Positions 46,756 through 56,300 of a stretch of DNA of 64,000 nucleotides are shown one piece after another. The notes beneath the pieces were generated by a model. The model was not told the origin of the DNA. It ran no database searches and worked only from the letters and a program-made list of their open reading frames with translations. This DNA comes from Enterobacteriaceae endosymbiont of Donacia vulgaris (GTDB lineage Bacteria; Pseudomonadota; Gammaproteobacteria; Enterobacterales; Enterobacteriaceae): positions 64,293 through 128,292 of the forward strand of contig NZ_CP046190.1 of the NCBI RefSeq assembly GCF_012568445.1, read 5' to 3'. Every line of letters starts with the position of its first letter. The first letter of the stretch is position 1. Made by a program: the position numbers and the translations under genes.

Positions 46756-47364
46756 TTAAGAATTTCTTTCTTTTAAAATTTTTATTATATCATATAAACT
46801 AATATTTTTTATTTTTAATAAAACTATTAAATGGTAAATTAAATCAGCTGTTTCTTGTATAGTTTCTTTTTTATTATTGTCATTTGCAGCTATGATAGTT
46901 TCTATAGCTTCTTCTCCTACTTTTTGGGTAATTCTTTTTAAACCACTTTTATATAAATTATAAGTATATGAAGATTCTATAGAATTTTTTTTTTTATTTA
47001 AAATATATTCTAATAAATATAAAAAAGTAAAATCTGATATAGTATTTTTAAAACAACTATATTCATTTAAATGGCATGTTTTGTTTATAGGATGAACTAA
47101 AATAAGTAATGTATCTTTATCACAATCTGTTGTAATTTTTTTTACATATAAAAAATTACCTGTTGTCTCTCCTTTTGTCCATATTTTATTTTTAGTTCTA
47201 GAAAAAAACGTAACTTTTTTAGTTTCTAAAGTAATTTTAAGTGATTTCTTATTCATGTAAGCATGCATAAGTATTTGTCCTGAAATTTTATGTTGTATAA
47301 TAACAGGAATTAATCCATTTGTTTTAACCCAATTTAAATTATTTAAATTATTTTTTATTAACAT
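46756..47364 (-). CDS. hisI: Bifunctional phosphoribosyl-AMP cyclohydrolase / phosphoribosyl-ATP pyrophosphatase
   Basis: Catalyses histidine steps 2 and 3. The N-terminal cyclohydrolase has the metal-binding cysteines in [12 protein letters not shown] and [12 protein letters not shown]; the C-terminal pyrophosphatase has [16 protein letters not shown] and [13 protein letters not shown]. Length 202 (203 in E. coli). The start overlaps the hisF end by 7 bases. Last gene of the his operon. Confidence 0.97.
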   Translation of the reverse strand: MLIKNNLNNLNWVKTNGLIPVIIQHKISGQILMHAYMNKKSLKITLETKKVTFFSRTKNKIWTKGETTGNFLYVKKITTDCDKDTLLILVHPINKTCHLNEYSCFKNTISDFTFLYLLEYILNKKKNSIESSYTYNLYKSGLKRITQKVGEEAIETIIAANDNNKKETIQETADLIYHLIVLLKIKNISLYDIIKILKERNS

Positions 47365-48137
47365 ATTCTTACCTCAATATTTTTTTTATATAAAAATTTT
47401 TTTAATGTATGTATATTAATAATATTTTTATGAAATACTGATGCTGCTAAAGCACCATCAACATTAATTTTTTTATGGAAAACATCATAAAAACTATTTA
47501 AAGAACCTGCTCCACCAGAAGCTATTAAAGGAATTTTACAAATTTTTCTTACTTTTTTTAATTGTAATAAATCATATCCTGTACATAATCCATCTTGATT
47601 CATCATATTTAAAACTATTTCTCCAGCACCTAATTCTTGTACTGTTTTAATCCATTCAATAGTTTCCCATTTTGTTATTTTTATATTTTTCTGATTACCA
47701 GTATATTTATACACATAATATTTTCCATTTTTTTTGTTATACCAAGAATCTATACCTACAACAATACATTGTTTACCAAAATATTTAGATAATTTTGTAA
47801 TTAAATAAGGATTATTTAATGCAGGAGTGTTTATAGATATTTTTTCAGCACCTAAATATAATATTTTTGCGGCATCATCTATAGATTGTATACCTCCTGC
47901 TACACAAATAGGTATACTAATTATTTTTGCAATTTTAGATATCCATTTTTTATTTACTAAACGTTTATCAATAGATGCTGTAATATCATAAAATACTAAT
48001 TCATCAGCTCCTTCTTTATCGTACTTATGAGCTAGTGATAAAATATCTCCTACAATTTTATGATTTTTAAATTTTTTCCCTTTAACTACTACATTTTTAT
48101 AAACATCTAAACAGGGAATTATTCTTTTTGCCAACAT
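47358..48137 (-). CDS. hisF: Imidazole glycerol phosphate synthase, cyclase subunit
   Basis: With HisH makes imidazole glycerol phosphate and AICAR. The 259-residue TIM barrel (258 in E. coli) has the catalytic D11 in IPCLDVYKN and the second Asp in [10 protein letters not shown], plus [15 protein letters not shown] and [10 protein letters not shown] phosphate loops. Overlaps hisA by 19 bases, as in enterics. Confidence 0.97.
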   Translation of the reverse strand: MLAKRIIPCLDVYKNVVVKGKKFKNHKIVGDILSLAHKYDKEGADELVFYDITASIDKRLVNKKWISKIAKIISIPICVAGGIQSIDDAAKILYLGAEKISINTPALNNPYLITKLSKYFGKQCIVVGIDSWYNKKNGKYYVYKYTGNQKNIKITKWETIEWIKTVQELGAGEIVLNMMNQDGLCTGYDLLQLKKVRKICKIPLIASGGAGSLNSFYDVFHKKINVDGALAASVFHKNIINIHTLKKFLYKKNIEVRIC

Positions 48138-48859
48138 AAATTAGCCTCTTGAATCGTAAATTTTTTTTCTAAAAAAGCTCTTCCTATAATTATATGTTTT
48201 ACTCCAATATTTTTTAAATTAGTAATATCTTGAAGTGAAGAAATACCTCCTGATGCTTGAAAAAATATTTCTGGATATTTTTTTACTATTTCAGCATATA
48301 AATTTATATTTGGTCCTAAAAAAGTTCCATCCCTAGAAATATCTGTACATAAAACATTTTTTAGTCCTAAATATAAAAATTTTTCAATAATATCTTCAAA
48401 AATAATATTACTTTTATTTTGCCAACCATTAATAAATACTATTTTTTTATTATTTTTATCAATTTTAAGATCTAATGCTAAAATTATAGAATACGGATTA
48501 TATAATTTAAACCATGTTTTAACATTTTCAAAATCTTGTATAATTGAGGATCCTAATATGATTTGAATTTTAGATGTTAAACTAAAAATTAAATCTATGT
48601 CTTTTTTAGTTCTAATACCTCCTCCTAATTGTATAAAAGGTAGTTTATGTTTAAAAATATTTTTTAATAAAACTATCTGTTTTTTACCTGGATTTTTTGC
48701 TCCATCTAAATCTATAATATGAATTTTTTTAGTTCCTTGTTTAATATATTTTTTAATATAGAATAAAGGTTCATGTTCATATTTTCGTTTTAAATTAAAT
48801 TTTCCTTGATGTAATCTAACTACTTGTCCTTTTATTAAATCAATTGCGGGGATAATCAT
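48119..48859 (-). CDS. hisA: ProFAR isomerase (HisA)
   Basis: The Amadori isomerase of histidine step 4. The 246-residue TIM barrel (245 in E. coli) starts [20 protein letters not shown] with the catalytic D7, and has [28 protein letters not shown] with the second catalytic Asp, and [12 protein letters not shown]. It lies 8 bases after hisH. Confidence 0.97.
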   Translation of the reverse strand: MIIPAIDLIKGQVVRLHQGKFNLKRKYEHEPLFYIKKYIKQGTKKIHIIDLDGAKNPGKKQIVLLKNIFKHKLPFIQLGGGIRTKKDIDLIFSLTSKIQIILGSSIIQDFENVKTWFKLYNPYSIILALDLKIDKNNKKIVFINGWQNKSNIIFEDIIEKFLYLGLKNVLCTDISRDGTFLGPNINLYAEIVKKYPEIFFQASGGISSLQDITNLKNIGVKHIIIGRAFLEKKFTIQEANLCWQKE

Positions 48860-48867
48860 ATTTTATT

Positions 48868-49458
48868 TTATATATTTAAAAAATTTTTAATTAATTGAAT
48901 ACCATTATTTCCTGATCTTTCTGGATGAAATTGTACTCCAAAAAAATTTTTTTTTTGAATAGCAGAACTAAAAATATTGTCATAATTAGTAGTAGCTATT
49001 GTATAATTATTAATATTAATATTATAACTATGTGAAAAATAAAAATAAGAATTTTGATTAATATTATGAAATAATGGTGATGATATTATATAATTTACTT
49101 TATTCCAGCCCATATGAGGAATAGGTGTATATTTATTATTCATTAAATTTACAGAATAGTTTAAAATACCTAATGTAGGAGTACCTCCATTTTCTTCACT
49201 ATATTTTCCTAATATTTGCATACCTAAACATATTCCTAAAACATCTGTCTTACAATTTTGAAGTAATCTTATTAAATTAGCACTTTTTAATTTTTTTATT
49301 ATAGAATTAGCAGACCCTACACCTGGTAAAAAAATTTTTTTAGCATTTAAAATTAAATCCTTATTGTTTGTAATTTCAGAATTAAATCCTATTTTTTTTA
49401 TAGTAGATTTTAAAGAATAAAAATTACCACAAGATGTATCTATAATAACAATTTTCAA
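48868..49458 (-). CDS. hisH: Imidazole glycerol phosphate synthase, glutaminase subunit
   Basis: Supplies ammonia from glutamine to HisF. The 196-residue class I amidotransferase (196 in E. coli) has the nucleophile Cys in LGICLGMQILG and the His-Glu pair in VQFHPERSG, as well as IFLPGVGSA. Its ATG overlaps the hisB end by 4 bases. Confidence 0.97.
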   Translation of the reverse strand: MKIVIIDTSCGNFYSLKSTIKKIGFNSEITNNKDLILNAKKIFLPGVGSANSIIKKLKSANLIRLLQNCKTDVLGICLGMQILGKYSEENGGTPTLGILNYSVNLMNNKYTPIPHMGWNKVNYIISSPLFHNINQNSYFYFSHSYNININNYTIATTNYDNIFSSAIQKKNFFGVQFHPERSGNNGIQLIKNFLNI

Positions 49459-50522
49459 ATTAAAACTCCTTTTGAACTAGGAATATTATCATTAACTATT
49501 TTAATAGCTTGTTTTAAAGAACATCCAAATGCTTTAAACAAACTTTCTATTTTATGATGATCATTATCTCCTGTGACTTTTAAATATATATTACATGCCA
49601 TAGAATATGAGAGAGAATAAAAAAAATGTTTAATCATTTCTGTACTTAAATCACCAATTTTTTGGTATTTAAATTTTACATAATATTGTAAATATGGTCT
49701 TCCTGATAGATCTAATGAACATTGGGCTAAAGATTCATCCATTGGTAATATAAAACCAAATCTGTTAATTCCTTTTTTATTACCAATAGCTTTAGTAAAA
49801 GCTTGTCCTAGTGATATTGCAATATCTTCTATTGTATGATGATCGTCAATATATAAATCTCCTTTACTATAAATATTTAAAACAAATCCACCATGTACCG
49901 CTATTTGTTCTAACATATGATTTAAAAAATTAATTCCAGTATTAATTTTATTTTTACCTATTTTATTTAAAAAAAGTTCAATATGTATGGAAGTTTCTTT
50001 GGTAACTCTTTTTATTATAGCATATCTTTTTATTGGTGTTAACTTAGTTAAAATATTTAACCAATTACATGTTTTTTTATTATATAAAATACCATTAATG
50101 CCAATATTTTTAGCTAATTTAATATCAGTCAAACGATCTCCTATAACATAACTATTCTTTTTATCTAAATTATTATTTATATATGAATTTAATAATGTTG
50201 TATTAGGTTTTCTGCAAATACAATTATTATAAGAATAATGAGGACAAATTAAAACATTTTCAAATTCTATATTTTGCGACTTAAAAACATTAATCATAAA
50301 ATTATGAGGAATATTAAAAGATTCATAAGGAAAATCTATACTTCCTAAGCCATCTTGGTTGGTAACTATCACAAATAAATATGAAAATTTTTTTAATTCT
50401 GATAATGCAATAATTACATATTTTTCAAAAAATAATTTGTTGATATGATCAACTTGATGATTATTTGTAGGTTCAGTAATTAAAGTTCCATCTCTATCGA
50501 TAAAAAGTATTTTTTTTAACAT
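49455..50522 (-). CDS. hisB: Bifunctional histidinol-phosphatase / imidazoleglycerol-phosphate dehydratase
   Basis: Catalyses steps 6 and 8. The N-terminal HAD phosphatase begins MLKKILFIDRDGTLI with the Asp pair and has the zinc ligands in CPHYSYNNCICRKP; the C-terminal dehydratase has INFLNHMLEQIAVHGG, DDHHTIEDIAISLGQA and DNDHHKIESLFKAFG. From the ATG at 50522 it has 355 residues, equal to E. coli. The frame is open to 50594, but those 24 residues would overlap hisC and have no match. Confidence 0.96.
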   Translation of the reverse strand: MLKKILFIDRDGTLITEPTNNHQVDHINKLFFEKYVIIALSELKKFSYLFVIVTNQDGLGSIDFPYESFNIPHNFMINVFKSQNIEFENVLICPHYSYNNCICRKPNTTLLNSYINNNLDKKNSYVIGDRLTDIKLAKNIGINGILYNKKTCNWLNILTKLTPIKRYAIIKRVTKETSIHIELFLNKIGKNKINTGINFLNHMLEQIAVHGGFVLNIYSKGDLYIDDHHTIEDIAISLGQAFTKAIGNKKGINRFGFILPMDESLAQCSLDLSGRPYLQYYVKFKYQKIGDLSTEMIKHFFYSLSYSMACNIYLKVTGDNDHHKIESLFKAFGCSLKQAIKIVNDNIPSSKGVLI

Positions 50523-50550
50523 ATAATAATTTCTTTTTCTTAAAATTTTA

Positions 50551-52965
50551 TTAAGATAATTGTTGTAATTCAAAAAATAATTTTTTACATTCAAATATTG
50601 TTCCTATCGTAATTCTTAAACAATTATTTAAATTTTTTTGATTATTTTGATTTCTTATAATGATTTTTTTTTTATTTAATTTTTTAAATATATAATCAGA
50701 ATTATAAAATTTTACTAAAATAAAATTAGTTGAACTATTAAATATATATTTAACACAACGACAATTATATAAATTTTTTACTAACCATTTTTTATTATTA
50801 ATAATTGTTTGTACATTATTTTTCATAATAATTAAATTTTTTAAATTTAAAGCTTGTATAGCTATATCTGTAGAAGGTTCAGATATTGGATATGGAGCGA
50901 TAACTTTAAGTAAAGTATTTATAATATATTCATTTGTTAAAAGAAAACCACAACGTATTCCTGCTAATGCAAATGCTTTTGATAAAGTTCTTAATATAAT
51001 TAAATTATGATACTTATTTATTAAGTAAGTAAAAGTTTGATCAATACAAAATTCAATATATGCTTCATCAATAACAATCATTGTCGTATTTTTTGTTAAT
51101 TCTAATAATTCTATTATAATATTTTTATTTATATAGTTACCAGTAGGATTATTAGGATTACAAATATAAATAATTTTAACATTATTAAGATTTTCTTTAA
51201 TTTTATTTAAATTTAATTCCCAATTAATATTATTACTATTAATAGTTATATATTTTATATCTAATATTTGAGCAGTAACACGATACATATCATATGTTGG
51301 TGGGCAAAATAAAATTTTATCATTTTTCTGATTACAGAAAGTACGCATAACTAAATCAATACCTTCATCTGCTCCTCTTGTAACTAAAATATTTTTAACA
51401 TTTAAATTAACATATTTACTATATAAAACAATTAATTTTTTTGGTTGTGGTTCTGGATATTTATTAAATATTTTTTTATTTAAAGAAAAATAAGAAATTA
51501 TAGAAGATTCATTTGCATTTAATGCAATTAAATTTTTATTATCATTATCTTTATATAATAACCGGGCAGATTTGTATGGAATTAAATTAATAATATTTTT
51601 TTTAATAATTTTATTAATATTATCTATTTTTTTATTTTTCTCCTGATGTATATTATTTTTATTAATATATTTTTTTCTTATTGTAACAGAATTACTATGA
51701 CCTAATAAATTTTCTTTTTTTGCCATAATTTCTACTGTATCAGAAATATTTAGTAATCCTTTCTGAGTTAATTTTTGAACAGACATTCTTTTTTGAAAAT
51801 CTGATACTCCTAAACATGAATATGTTGAAGCATAACCATAAGTAGGTAAAACATGATTAGTTCCTGAAGCATAATCTCCAACTGATTCTGGAGACCAATT
51901 ACCTAAAAAAATTGATCCTGCATTCATAATTTTAGGTAAAATTTTATCATAATTATGACATTGAATAATAAGATGTTCAGGAGCATATTTATTTATTATT
52001 TTTATACATTCTTCAATATTTTTTACTATTATAATATAGCTTTTTTTTAAAGATTTTTTTGCTATATCTTTTTTAGGTAATTTTTCTAATTGTTTCAAAA
52101 GTTTTTTTCTAACTAATTTTGCTATTTTTTCTTCAATAGTAATTAAAAACACTTGTGAATCTATTCCATGTTCTGCTTGTGATAATAAATCAGCTACAAT
52201 AAAATTATGATTTGCTGATTTGTCAGCTAAAATCATTAATTCTGATGGTCCTGCTGGCATATCTATAGAAATATTATTATAAGTTGTATTTTGACTACTT
52301 ACTTGTCTTTTAGCTTCTGTAACAAACACATTTCCTGGACCAAAAATTTTATTTACTCGATTAATCGTTTCTGTTCCAAAAGCCATTGCTGCAATAGCAT
52401 GAGCTCCTCCTACTTGAAAAATATTTTTTATATTGCATAAATATGCAGAAAATAAAATTTCATTAGATATGGGAGGGGGAGAACATAATATAATATTAGG
52501 ACATAATGCTAATTTAGCTGGAATTCCTAACATTAAGACAGTAGAAAATAATGAGGATGTACCTCCAGGAATATAAAATCCTATTTTAGAGATAGGACGT
52601 ACAATTTGATTACAAAATACCCCAGGTATAATTTCTATAATTTTATTCTTTAAATTTTGATATTTATGAAATTTATATATATTATCATATGCCTTTTTTA
52701 TAGCATTTTTAATTTTTTTATCTACATAAATTTTTGAATTATATATTTTTTCTTTATCTATTTTTAAATTATTAATTTCGATTTTATCAAATAAAAAACT
52801 ATATTTTTTTAATGCCTGATCTCCTTTTTTTTTTACTTGATTTAAAATATCAGTTACATTATTTTTAATTGTTTTATCTATTAAACATATAGGCCTAGAC
52901 AATATCTTTTGTTTTTGTTTTTTATTATAATTATTCCAATAAATTAAATTATTTATAATTGTCAT
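50551..52965 (-). CDS. hisD: Fused histidinol dehydrogenase - histidinol-phosphate aminotransferase (HisD-HisC)
   Basis: One 804-residue frame joins two normally separate enzymes. Residues 1-436 are HisD (FYIPGGTSSLFSTVLM, FGPGNVFVTEAKRQVSS, DMPAGPSELMILAD, zinc and catalytic His in AEHGIDSQ, YAPEHLII and SGTNHVLPTYGYAST), which oxidises histidinol to histidine. After a 10-15 residue Lys/Asn linker, residues about 447-804 are HisC (IPYKSARLL, NANES, RGADEGIDLVMRTF, NPNNPTGNY, PLP lysine in TLSKAFALAGIRCGF), which makes histidinol phosphate. No ATG, GTG or TTG start suits HisC. The HisC Met1 position is an ATA (51625-51627) and a CAGGAG lies 12 bases upstream (51640-51645), suggesting a leftover start region. 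Confidence 0.95.
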   Translation of the reverse strand: MTIINNLIYWNNYNKKQKQKILSRPICLIDKTIKNNVTDILNQVKKKGDQALKKYSFLFDKIEINNLKIDKEKIYNSKIYVDKKIKNAIKKAYDNIYKFHKYQNLKNKIIEIIPGVFCNQIVRPISKIGFYIPGGTSSLFSTVLMLGIPAKLALCPNIILCSPPPISNEILFSAYLCNIKNIFQVGGAHAIAAMAFGTETINRVNKIFGPGNVFVTEAKRQVSSQNTTYNNISIDMPAGPSELMILADKSANHNFIVADLLSQAEHGIDSQVFLITIEEKIAKLVRKKLLKQLEKLPKKDIAKKSLKKSYIIIVKNIEECIKIINKYAPEHLIIQCHNYDKILPKIMNAGSIFLGNWSPESVGDYASGTNHVLPTYGYASTYSCLGVSDFQKRMSVQKLTQKGLLNISDTVEIMAKKENLLGHSNSVTIRKKYINKNNIHQEKNKKIDNINKIIKKNIINLIPYKSARLLYKDNDNKNLIALNANESSIISYFSLNKKIFNKYPEPQPKKLIVLYSKYVNLNVKNILVTRGADEGIDLVMRTFCNQKNDKILFCPPTYDMYRVTAQILDIKYITINSNNINWELNLNKIKENLNNVKIIYICNPNNPTGNYINKNIIIELLELTKNTTMIVIDEAYIEFCIDQTFTYLINKYHNLIILRTLSKAFALAGIRCGFLLTNEYIINTLLKVIAPYPISEPSTDIAIQALNLKNLIIMKNNVQTIINNKKWLVKNLYNCRCVKYIFNSSTNFILVKFYNSDYIFKKLNKKKIIIRNQNNQKNLNNCLRITIGTIFECKKLFFELQQLS

Positions 52966-52970
52966 TTTAA

Positions 52971-53870
52971 CTACTCCATTATCTTTTCGATAGGTAAAAC
53001 TAAAACAGAACTGACTCCTAATAATTTTAATTTTTCTATTTTTTCTAAAAATAGTGTTTCGCTACATACCATATGTATGGCTACTTTTTTATTTTCTCCT
53101 ATTAATGGTAAAATAGTAATGTTTTTTATATATGATAATAAAGACATAACATGTTTTAATTTTTTACTAGGAACATGTAACATTACATATTTAGATTCTC
53201 TAGCTTTAATAACTCCTTTAATTCTTGTTAATAACTTATTTATTAATTGTTGTTTAAAATTTGTTATTTTATCATAACGTTGAATTAAACAAGCCTGTGA
53301 AGTATATATAGTTTCAACTTCTTTAATTCCATGTGCTTCTAAAGTAGCTCCTGTAGATACTAAATCACAAATAGCATCTGATAAACCTAATCTAGGTGCT
53401 AATTCTACTGAACCATTTAACATACAAGATTTAAATTTTATATGATGTTTATCAAGATATTTTTTTAATAAATTAGGATAAGAAGTTGCAATACAAGTAT
53501 TCTGTAAAGATTGTAAACCTAAATACTGTTTATTAATAGGCATTGCTATAGATAATCTACATATACCAAAATTTAGTTTTCTTAATGTCAAATAATTTGC
53601 ATTATCACCTCGTGATAATCTATTTAACACTTCTTCTTCTAAAACATTTTTACCAATTATTCCTAAATCAACTACTCCTTCCATAATTAAACCAGGTATA
53701 TCATCATCACGTACTTTTAAGATATCAATCGGCATATTTTCCGCAAAAGCTATTAACTTACGTTGTTGTAAATTAATTTTAAGACCACAACTTTTTAAGA
53801 GCTTACTAGATTCATTACTTAAACGACCAGATTTTTGCATAGCTATGCGTAAACGATTGTTATCTAGCAT
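52971..53870 (-). CDS. hisG: ATP phosphoribosyltransferase
   Basis: The committed step of histidine synthesis, joining ATP and PRPP. The 299-residue long-form protein (299 in E. coli) begins [18 protein letters not shown], has the PRPP loop [18 protein letters not shown] and the C-terminal ACT-like regulatory domain ([12 protein letters not shown]) that binds histidine, so feedback inhibition may persist. AAGGATATAAGT precedes the start. No his leader peptide with a run of His codons is found in the 125 bases upstream. Confidence 0.97.
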   Translation of the reverse strand: MLDNNRLRIAMQKSGRLSNESSKLLKSCGLKINLQQRKLIAFAENMPIDILKVRDDDIPGLIMEGVVDLGIIGKNVLEEEVLNRLSRGDNANYLTLRKLNFGICRLSIAMPINKQYLGLQSLQNTCIATSYPNLLKKYLDKHHIKFKSCMLNGSVELAPRLGLSDAICDLVSTGATLEAHGIKEVETIYTSQACLIQRYDKITNFKQQLINKLLTRIKGVIKARESKYVMLHVPSKKLKHVMSLLSYIKNITILPLIGENKKVAIHMVCSETLFLEKIEKLKLLGVSSVLVLPIEKIME

Positions 53871-53995
53871 ACTTATATCCTTTTTTTTTTAAAATAAAAT
53901 TTAATTTTAAAAATTAATTAATTTATTTAAACTTAAATAAGTTATAACAAAATAACAACTATTTTTATTATTAATTTTATTAAAATGAAAAATAT

Positions 53996-54463
53996 TTATT
54001 TTTCTTTTATGTATCCAAAATCTTCATTTATAGGATTATTAGCTGAAATACGAGCTAATTTATCACATTTATTATTCATTTTATTATATGAATGACCTTT
54101 AATCCATTTCCAATAAATATTATGATTAGATAACAATAATTCTAATCTTTTCCATAAATCAATATTTTTAACTTTTTTTTTATTATTACGAAACCAATTA
54201 CATTTTTTCCAATTATATAACCATATTGTAATACCTTTTTTTAAATAAATACTATCAGTAAATATATAAATATTACAATTTTCTTTTAAAGATTCTAATG
54301 CAATAATAGAAGCCATTAATTCCATTCTATTATTAGTAGTTAAAAAAAAACTTTTAGTCAAAATTTTTTCATATTTATGATATTGTAATATAGCTGCACA
54401 TCCTCCAGGACCAGGATTATATATACAAGAACCATCAGTAAAAATATTTATACTTTTATACAT
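53996..54463 (-). CDS. rnhA: Ribonuclease HI
   Basis: Cuts RNA in RNA-DNA hybrids. The 155-residue protein (155 in E. coli) has the catalytic carboxylates in FTDGSCIYNPGPGG, NNRMELMASIIALE and FTDSIYLKKG, then WKWIKGHSYNKMNNKCDKLA with the active-site His and final Asp. Divergent from dnaQ, as in E. coli. Confidence 0.97.
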   Translation of the reverse strand: MYKSINIFTDGSCIYNPGPGGCAAILQYHKYEKILTKSFFLTTNNRMELMASIIALESLKENCNIYIFTDSIYLKKGITIWLYNWKKCNWFRNNKKKVKNIDLWKRLELLLSNHNIYWKWIKGHSYNKMNNKCDKLARISANNPINEDFGYIKEK

Positions 54464-54501
54464 ATTATTTTAATAAAATTTATATTATTTATATAACAAA
54501 T

Positions 54502-55236
54502 ATGAAAAAAATTAATATACGTCAAGTAGTTTTAGATATAGAAACAACAGGGATGAATTTATCTCATCCTTATTATATAGGACATCGTATTATAGAAATA
54601 GGAGTAATAGAAATTATTAATCGTCATATTACTAAAAATTATTTTCATACATATATCAATCCACAAAAAACTATAAGCAAAGAAGCATTTAATATCCATG
54701 GTATTTCTAACACATTTTTAAATAAAAAACCTTTTTTTTCTGATATTTTTAATAATTTTTTAAATTTTATAAAAAATTCAGAACTTATTATACATAATGC
54801 ACAATTTGATATTAATTTTTTAAATTATGAATTATCATTATTAAATAATAAATTACCTAAAATTGAAAATATTTGTATTGTTAAAGATACACTAAAAATG
54901 GCTAGAAATATATTTCCTGGAAAAAGAAATTCATTAAATTCTTTATGTTCTAGATTTAATATTAATATAAATAAACGTAATTTACATGGAGCTTTATTAG
55001 ATGCAAAATTATTAGCTAAAGTTTTTTTATTTATGACGACAAAACAAAATTCATTTCAATTAAATTTCTTAAAAGAAAAAAATAATAGTTTTAACAATCA
55101 ATTAAAAATTTTATGTAAAAAATTAATAAAAAAAAAAAGATTAATTTTAAATGCTTCTAATGAAGAATTAAGATTACATAAATTAAAATTAGAATTAATT
55201 AAAAATACATGTGGTTTTAATTTATGGAAATCATAA
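54502..55236 (+). CDS. dnaQ: DNA polymerase III epsilon (proofreading) subunit
   Basis: The 3'-5' proofreading exonuclease of the replicase. The 244-residue protein (243 in E. coli) has ExoI VLDIETTGMNLS, ExoII IIHNAQFDINFLNYEL and ExoIII LHGALLDAKLLAKVFL. The C-terminal polymerase-binding part is Lys-rich but present. Replication proofreading is therefore kept, unlike some of the translational proofreading in this window. Confidence 0.96.
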   Translation: MKKINIRQVVLDIETTGMNLSHPYYIGHRIIEIGVIEIINRHITKNYFHTYINPQKTISKEAFNIHGISNTFLNKKPFFSDIFNNFLNFIKNSELIIHNAQFDINFLNYELSLLNNKLPKIENICIVKDTLKMARNIFPGKRNSLNSLCSRFNININKRNLHGALLDAKLLAKVFLFMTTKQNSFQLNFLKEKNNSFNNQLKILCKKLIKKKRLILNASNEELRLHKLKLELIKNTCGFNLWKS

Positions 55237-55252
55237 AAAATATAAAAAAGTA

Positions 55253-55280
55253 TTGACTGTTAACTATCTGATAGATAATA
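55253..55280 (+). promoter_or_regulatory. Candidate promoter for tRNA-Asp
   Basis: TTGACT at 55253-55258 and GATAAT at 55275-55280, spaced by 16 bases, precede the tRNA by 14 bases. A second -10-like TATAAT (55280-55285) overlaps. This is one of the best -35 matches in the window. Confidence 0.5.
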
Positions 55281-55294
55281 TAATAGTAATTATG

Positions 55295-55368
55295 GTGCGA
55301 TAGTTCAGTTGGTTAGAATACCGGCCTGTCACGCCGGGGGTCACGGGTTCAAATCCCGTTCGCACCGT
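55295..55368 (+). tRNA. tRNA-Asp (anticodon GTC)
   Basis: Acceptor arms GGTGCGA and TCGCACC, D arm TAGTTCAGTTGGTTAGAATA, anticodon arm CCGGCCTGTCACGCCGG giving GTC, T arm ACGGGTTCAAATCCCGT, discriminator G. CCA is not encoded. The dnaQ-aspV order of E. coli is preserved. Confidence 0.96.
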
Positions 55369-55405
55369 GTTATTTATTTTTAAATAAAAAATTAATATGA
55401 TAATG

Positions 55406-56239
55406 TTAATCATTATTAATCCATAACACACATGATTTTTTATATAATTCCAAATTATTTTTTAAAATATCAATTAAATCTGAGCAAATTTCTTTTTTAT
55501 TTATGAAATCATTAATCCAAAAAAAAACAGTAAAATTTATTGAGTTATTAGTAATTTCATCAACAATAACGTTAACAATTGAATTTTTTATTATTTTATC
55601 ATTTACTGATACAGTATCTAATAAAATTTTTTTAATCATATTTATATCTTTTTGTATTAAATTTCTTGCAATACCTAAAGTAATTTTATTTCTATATGCA
55701 TTAGATTTAGAAAAATTTATTATATTTTCAGTTAATATTTTCCCATTAGGTACAGATATAATACTCCCGTCAAATGTTTTAAAAAGAGTACAAAAAATTT
55801 CAACATTAGTAATTTTTCCAGTTACATTACCAATATTAATATAATCTCCTACTTTAAAAATACGAAAAGTAATAATTAATAATCCTGATGCTAAATTTGC
55901 TAAAGCGCTTTGCCATGCTAAACCTATAACTAATCCTATAGTACCAAATGCAGCAAAAATTGACGACGTCTTTAATCCTATACTACTTAATGCACTAACA
56001 ATAACAAATACTGTTAAACTATATTTAAAAATATTTGTAAGAAATCCAGTTGTAATAGGGTCTATATTTCTTATAGTAAAAACATTTCTTACAGTTTTAG
56101 TAAAAATTTTAACTCCCCATAATCCAAAAAATAGAATCATACCAGCTAAAATAAAATGTTCACATTGATATAAAATAAAAATTTTATTTTGAAATATCGT
56201 AGATATTATAAAATCTAATACACTAGTAAATTTATTCAT
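55406..56239 (-). CDS. mscS: Small-conductance mechanosensitive channel
   Basis: Opens under membrane tension to release solutes. The 277-residue protein (286 in E. coli) has three N-terminal helices; the pore helix IGLVIGLAWQSALANLASGL carries the Gly/Ala packing pattern of MscS and is followed by IITFRIFKVGDYINI and the beta domain with VPNGKILTENIINFS. It ends at the convergent tRNA-Asp. The fbaA-mscS order matches E. coli. Confidence 0.94.
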   Translation of the reverse strand: MNKFTSVLDFIISTIFQNKIFILYQCEHFILAGMILFFGLWGVKIFTKTVRNVFTIRNIDPITTGFLTNIFKYSLTVFVIVSALSSIGLKTSSIFAAFGTIGLVIGLAWQSALANLASGLLIITFRIFKVGDYINIGNVTGKITNVEIFCTLFKTFDGSIISVPNGKILTENIINFSKSNAYRNKITLGIARNLIQKDINMIKKILLDTVSVNDKIIKNSIVNVIVDEITNNSINFTVFFWINDFINKKEICSDLIDILKNNLELYKKSCVLWINND

Positions 56240-56300
56240 ATTATATAATCCATTTTATGAAATAATTCGTATTTTTTTTATAGTTAAAATAATTTATTTT

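Noticed and set aside
50523..50594. Longer HisB starting at 50594
   Set aside because: The extra 24 residues overlap the end of hisC and have no family match; the ATG at 50522 gives the exact E. coli length.
53077..53277. A 66-residue frame opposite hisG
   Set aside because: Lies fully within conserved hisG on the other strand and lacks any support of its own.
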